Assembly (NCBI GenBank): GCA_017646225.1 | Contig: JAGCMZ010000235.1 | Coordinates: forward strand, 1-9,353 | Direction: 5' to 3' | Source: Paludibacteraceae bacterium | GTDB lineage: Bacteria > Bacteroidota > Bacteroidia > Bacteroidales > Paludibacteraceae | DNA: 9,353 nt | Part shown: positions 6,091 to 9,353 of the stretch, one piece after another | How the letters are laid out: every line of letters starts with the position of its first letter | Numbering within the stretch: the first letter of the stretch is position 1 | The notes under the pieces: model-generated | What the model saw: the letters and a program-made list of their open reading frames with translations, nothing else | Database searches by the model: none | What the model was told of the DNA's origin: nothing | Translations under genes and position numbers: made by a program

Positions 6091-6109
6091 TCGACAACGC
6101 ATAAATGAT

Positions 6110-6143
6110 AAAGCCCTTCGCCGTTTAGGCAAGGGCTTTTTTT
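6110..6143 (+). terminator. Intrinsic terminator of the ompA-like gene
   Basis: AAAGCCCTT (6110-6118) pairs with AAGGGCTTT (6131-6139); GCC (6120-6122) and GGC (6128-6130) extend the stem past a one-base bulge to a 5-nt loop. Seven T follow (6137-6143). It lies only 14 bp before the next start codon. Confidence 0.92.
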
Positions 6144-6157
6144 GTAAATAATAGAGT

Positions 6158-9124
6158 ATGAATAATATAGGTAACATAAAGCAACTGTATTTTAAGGATA
6201 CGTCGTTTGCGAGTTTGATGGAGCAACGCATTTATAACATCTTGCTCATAGCTAGTAAATACGATGCCTTTATGCTAGAAGAGGATGGTAGAATTGACGA
6301 ACAGATATTTAACGAATATACATCGCTGAACCTGCGTTATCCCCCTCGTTTTACCTTGGCGTCGACGCTAGAAGAAGCGCGCGAGTTATTATTGACACGT
6401 ACCTTCGACCTGATTATCATGATGCCTGCTGTAGAGAACAGCGGTGTCTTTAACTATGCAAAGCAGATAAAATCGGTACACGCTACTGTACCCATTGTTT
6501 TGTTAACTCCTTTCTCGAGCGAGGTGTTTCATCGTCTGTACAAACACGAAGACCTTTCTGCCATTGACTATGTATTTAGTTGGATGGGCGAAACCGATTT
6601 GTTGTTGGCGATTGTAAAATTGCTAGAGGATAAAATGAATGTGGATGCCGATATCCAGTCGGTAGGGGTGCAGGTTATTTTATTTGTCGAAAATTCCATT
6701 CAGTTTTACTCGGCTATATTACCTTATTTATACAAGCACGTGTTTGTGCAATCGCGTTCGTTTATGACAGAGGCACTGAACGAACACGAACAAATGTTGC
6801 GCATGCGTGGTCGACCAAAAATTTTGTTGGCACGTAACTACGAAGAAGCGCAACAACTGTACGATAAATACAGCCGCAATATATTGGGGGTAGTGTCAGA
6901 TGTGCGTTTTGATCGTGAAGGCAAGATTGATGCCGCTGCGGGTATAAAACTGGCTTCTTACATGCGTAGTCACGACCGATTTTTGCCCATTATCCTAGAA
7001 TCGAGCGAAGAGCATAACAGAGAAGAAGCTAAACAATTAGGAACGGTATTCATCAACAAGAACTCTAAAACCTTGCATTTGGAGTTGAAAGAGGCGGTAA
7101 GTTCTACCTTTGGTTTTGGCGAGTTTCACTTTGTAGACCCCGATACCAAGTGGGTAGTAGCGGTGGTAAAGAACCTAAAAGATTTGCAAAACAAGGTATT
7201 TGATATACCTGCCGAATCGATGTTTTATCACATGTCGCGCAACCATTTGTCAAGGTGGTTGTATTCGCGTGCGATGTTCCCGCTTGCCGAGTTTCTACGC
7301 GATTTAAGCATTACCTCGATAGAAGAAGTAGACGAGGCACGAAAAATCATTTTCGATGCCATTGTGTCGTACCGAAGAATTAAAAACCAAGGTGTGGTGG
7401 CTGTATTTATGAGCGACCGATACGACAGCTATTCCAATTTTGCCCGTATTGGCGAAGGATCGATGGGTGGCAAAGGGCGAGGTTTGGCATTTTTGGATGT
7501 GGTGTCTAAACGCAACAAAGAATTCTTTGATTTTGAAACCACCCAAATTGTTATTCCTAAAACGGTAGTGCTTTGTGTCGATAAGTTTGATGAATTTATG
7601 GAGCAAAACCAGCTTTATGGCATAGCTTTGTCGGATAATGTATCGGACGATGAGATTCTTAAGCACTTTTTAGCCGCCAAATTACCTCGTTCGGTGGTGG
7701 CCGACTTGTATGCCTATTTGAAGGCCATCGACTCGCCCATTGCCATTCGTTCCAGTAGTTTGTTAGAAGATGCCCATTATCAACCTTTTGCGGGTGTGTA
7801 TTCTACCTATATGGTGCCCAATATTAAGGGACATCGCATATCAACGCTAACCATGGTGTGCGAAGCCATCAAGGCAGTATACGCATCGGTTTATTATAAA
7901 GACAGCAAAACCTATATGAAAGCGACTAAGAATGTAATTAGTCGCGAAAAAATGGCGGTAGTGCTACAAGAAGTCTGTGGTAGACAGTACGGCAATCGTT
8001 TCTATCCATCGTTCTCTGGGGTGGGCAGATCGCTTAATTTTTATCCGATTGGCGACGAGAAACCCGAAGATGGTGTAGTAAATGTGGCGTTGGGCTTGGG
8101 TAAATACATTGTAGACGGTGGTCAAACCTTGCGTTTTTCGCCCAAACATCCGCACAACATTTTGCAAACCTCGTCGCTTGAGTTTGATTTGAACGAAACC
8201 CAAACGCATTTTAACGCCTTGGATTTGTCGCGTACTACTTTTTCGCCACAGGTGGACGACGGATTTAACCTGTTCCGTTTATCGGTGCGCGATGCAGAAG
8301 CAGATGGTACACTCCGTTTTGTTGCTTCTACCTTCGACCCTTACGACCAAATTATACGCGATGGACTTTACGAAGAAAAGTACCGCAAGGTAATTACTTT
8401 TGCCAATATCTTGGAGTACGAGGTATTCCCCTTGGCAGAAATTGTCGATAAGGTATTAAAGGTAGGCGAACGCGAAATGGGACGTCCTGTAGAGATTGAG
8501 TTTGCAGTTAATCTAGATTATACCGAAAACAAGAACAATGTATTCTACCTGCTTCAAATACGCCCCATTGTAGATGCCAACAAGTCTATTGACGAAGACT
8601 TGGAACAAGTGCCTTTGGATTCCACGCTTATTACTTCAAGGCAAGCGCTAGGCAATGGCATCATAGATAACTTGTGCGATGTGGTGTACGTAAAAGAGGG
8701 TATGTTTGGCCCTTCTAATAACCAGCTCATTGCTTACGATATCGATAAAATTAACCGTCAACTAATGGAGCAAGACAGACCCTACGTGCTAATTGGTCCG
8801 GGAAGATGGGGTAGTAGCGATACTTGGTTGGGTATACCGGTAAAATGGCCCAACATTGCAGGTGCTAAAGTCATTGTAGAGGCAGGTCAAACCTCGTACC
8901 ACATTGACCCAAGTCAGGGTACTCACTTTTTTCAAAACCTAACTTCGTGCGGTTCGGCTTATTTAACGGTAGACGGATTGGACGATCGTGAGGTTTGTAA
9001 CATGGACTATTTGGAATCTTTGCCTGTTGTTGCAGAAACTAAATACATCAAGCATGTGCGTCTAGAGCAGGCCCTGGTGGCTAAGATTGATGGCAAAAAA
9101 GGCATGGCTGTGGTGCTTAAATAG
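6158..9124 (+). CDS. Receiver-like / PEP-synthase ATP-grasp domain protein of unknown role
   Basis: A 988-residue protein, usually annotated in Bacteroidota as PEP/pyruvate-binding or putative phosphoenolpyruvate synthase; its reaction is unknown. Residues ~25-160 form a receiver-like fold lacking a phosphoacceptor (FDLIIMMPAVE at 83-93 has no Asp at the site). Residues ~170-315 form a second receiver that keeps an Asp (VVSDVRF, D248), a Ser (S282) and a Lys (K301). An ATP-grasp domain like that of PEP synthase and pyruvate phosphate dikinase follows: GEGSMGGKGRGL (K439), AIRSSS (R531), VEIEF (E779, E781) and LLQIRPI (Q800, R802). The last ~185 residues, with PGRWGSSDTWLG and QGTHFFQNLTS, are not the usual phosphohistidine swivel or PEP-binding barrel. 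No signal peptide is seen, so it is probably cytoplasmic. The ATG at 6158 follows a terminator by 14 bp. Confidence 0.85.
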   Translation: MNNIGNIKQLYFKDTSFASLMEQRIYNILLIASKYDAFMLEEDGRIDEQIFNEYTSLNLRYPPRFTLASTLEEARELLLTRTFDLIIMMPAVENSGVFNYAKQIKSVHATVPIVLLTPFSSEVFHRLYKHEDLSAIDYVFSWMGETDLLLAIVKLLEDKMNVDADIQSVGVQVILFVENSIQFYSAILPYLYKHVFVQSRSFMTEALNEHEQMLRMRGRPKILLARNYEEAQQLYDKYSRNILGVVSDVRFDREGKIDAAAGIKLASYMRSHDRFLPIILESSEEHNREEAKQLGTVFINKNSKTLHLELKEAVSSTFGFGEFHFVDPDTKWVVAVVKNLKDLQNKVFDIPAESMFYHMSRNHLSRWLYSRAMFPLAEFLRDLSITSIEEVDEARKIIFDAIVSYRRIKNQGVVAVFMSDRYDSYSNFARIGEGSMGGKGRGLAFLDVVSKRNKEFFDFETTQIVIPKTVVLCVDKFDEFMEQNQLYGIALSDNVSDDEILKHFLAAKLPRSVVADLYAYLKAIDSPIAIRSSSLLEDAHYQPFAGVYSTYMVPNIKGHRISTLTMVCEAIKAVYASVYYKDSKTYMKATKNVISREKMAVVLQEVCGRQYGNRFYPSFSGVGRSLNFYPIGDEKPEDGVVNVALGLGKYIVDGGQTLRFSPKHPHNILQTSSLEFDLNETQTHFNALDLSRTTFSPQVDDGFNLFRLSVRDAEADGTLRFVASTFDPYDQIIRDGLYEEKYRKVITFANILEYEVFPLAEIVDKVLKVGEREMGRPVEIEFAVNLDYTENKNNVFYLLQIRPIVDANKSIDEDLEQVPLDSTLITSRQALGNGIIDNLCDVVYVKEGMFGPSNNQLIAYDIDKINRQLMEQDRPYVLIGPGRWGSSDTWLGIPVKWPNIAGAKVIVEAGQTSYHIDPSQGTHFFQNLTSCGSAYLTVDGLDDREVCNMDYLESLPVVAETKYIKHVRLEQALVAKIDGKKGMAVVLK

Positions 9125-9163
9125 ATGTCTTTTGCGCAAATGATGATTTTTTTGTAGAAAAAG

Positions 9164-9194
9164 TTTGCAATTCTAAAAAAAGGTATTACCTTTG
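9164..9194 (+). promoter_or_regulatory. Promoter of tRNA-Phe
   Basis: TTTG (9164-9167) and TACCTTTG (9187-9194) are 19 bp apart, a full consensus match. Transcription would start near 9200, about 10 nt before the tRNA. Confidence 0.85.
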
Positions 9195-9210
9195 CATCCA
9201 CTTAAACGAT

Positions 9211-9283
9211 GGTGCCATAGCTCAGTTGGTAGAGCAAAGGAATGAAAATCCTAGTGTCCCCGGTTCGATTCCTGGTGGCACCA
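9211..9283 (+). tRNA. tRNA-Phe (anticodon GAA)
   Basis: A 73-nt cloverleaf: acceptor stem GGTGCCA/TGGCACC with discriminator A, D arm GCTC-AGTTGGTA-GAGC, anticodon loop ATGAAAA with GAA at 34-36, variable GTGTC and T loop TTCGATT. G18G19, T54T55C56 and the G15-C48 pair are all present. The CCA end is not encoded. Two stem mismatches are visible: A27·A43 in the anticodon stem and C51·U63 in the T stem. Position 32 is A instead of the usual pyrimidine. It is transcribed alone, with its own promoter and a terminator beginning next to its 3' end. Confidence 0.92.
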
Positions 9284-9328
9284 CAGCAAAAAGCTCAGAG
9301 ATTCCTCTCTGAGTCTTTTTTTTTGCTG
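9284..9328 (+). terminator. Terminator after tRNA-Phe
   Basis: CTCAGAG (9294-9300) pairs with CTCTGAG (9307-9313) around a 6-nt loop, followed by nine T (9316-9324). Outer sequences CAGCAAAAA and TTTTTGCTG extend the pairing, so it may also act on the opposite strand. The last 25 bases of the window show nothing recognisable. Confidence 0.88.
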
Positions 9329-9353
9329 TAGGCCAATCCGTTTTTATATTCGG

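Overview
This window looks like chromosomal core sequence from a member of Bacteroidota, most likely Bacteroidales. Three transcription units have the Bacteroidota promoter signature, a TTTG box exactly 19 bp upstream of a TAnnTTTG box, and no gene has a clear Shine-Dalgarno sequence. The gene set also fits: a DUF4301-like C-terminus, an AsnRS with a Bacteroidota-type insertion, an OmpA protein with a calcium-repeat linker, and a 988-residue receiver/PEP-synthase-like protein. The assignment rests on these signatures, not on a database search.

Layout: 1-125 is the tail of an upstream gene, probably DUF4301. asnS (+, 300-1706) follows a small 8-bp tandem array. Downstream of asnS lies a repeat-rich patch (1704-1965) with a 24-bp direct repeat, a long imperfect inverted repeat, a perfect bidirectional terminator and a 7-bp tandem array running into the end of the next gene. 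The minus strand then carries a two-gene operon, greA followed by a HIT-family gene, with a promoter near 2919-2949 and an attenuator-like hairpin in the greA leader. The 475-bp gap between divergent greA and miaB is dense: the greA promoter, a candidate ~72-nt small RNA with its own promoter and terminator, two related operator-like sites, and ten copies of an 8-bp repeat just upstream of the miaB promoter box. miaB (3300-4604), an OmpA-family porin (4705-6090) with a strong terminator, and the large PEP/pyruvate-binding protein (6158-9124) follow on the plus strand. The window ends with a tRNA-Phe(GAA) gene with its own promoter and hairpin terminator.

Functionally, most genes serve decoding and transcription: Asn-tRNA charging, tRNA A37 modification by MiaB, tRNA-Phe, and GreA rescue of stalled RNA polymerase. 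The OmpA protein anchors the outer membrane to peptidoglycan. The most interesting unexplained features are non-coding: the small RNA opposite greA/miaB, which has a 15-of-16 match in antisense to the ompA start region; the greA leader hairpin, which recalls the GraL arrangement of Escherichia coli; and the 8-bp arrays placed where the upstream promoter box should be. The large receiver/ATP-grasp protein, which has no visible phosphohistidine domain, is the main protein of unknown function.
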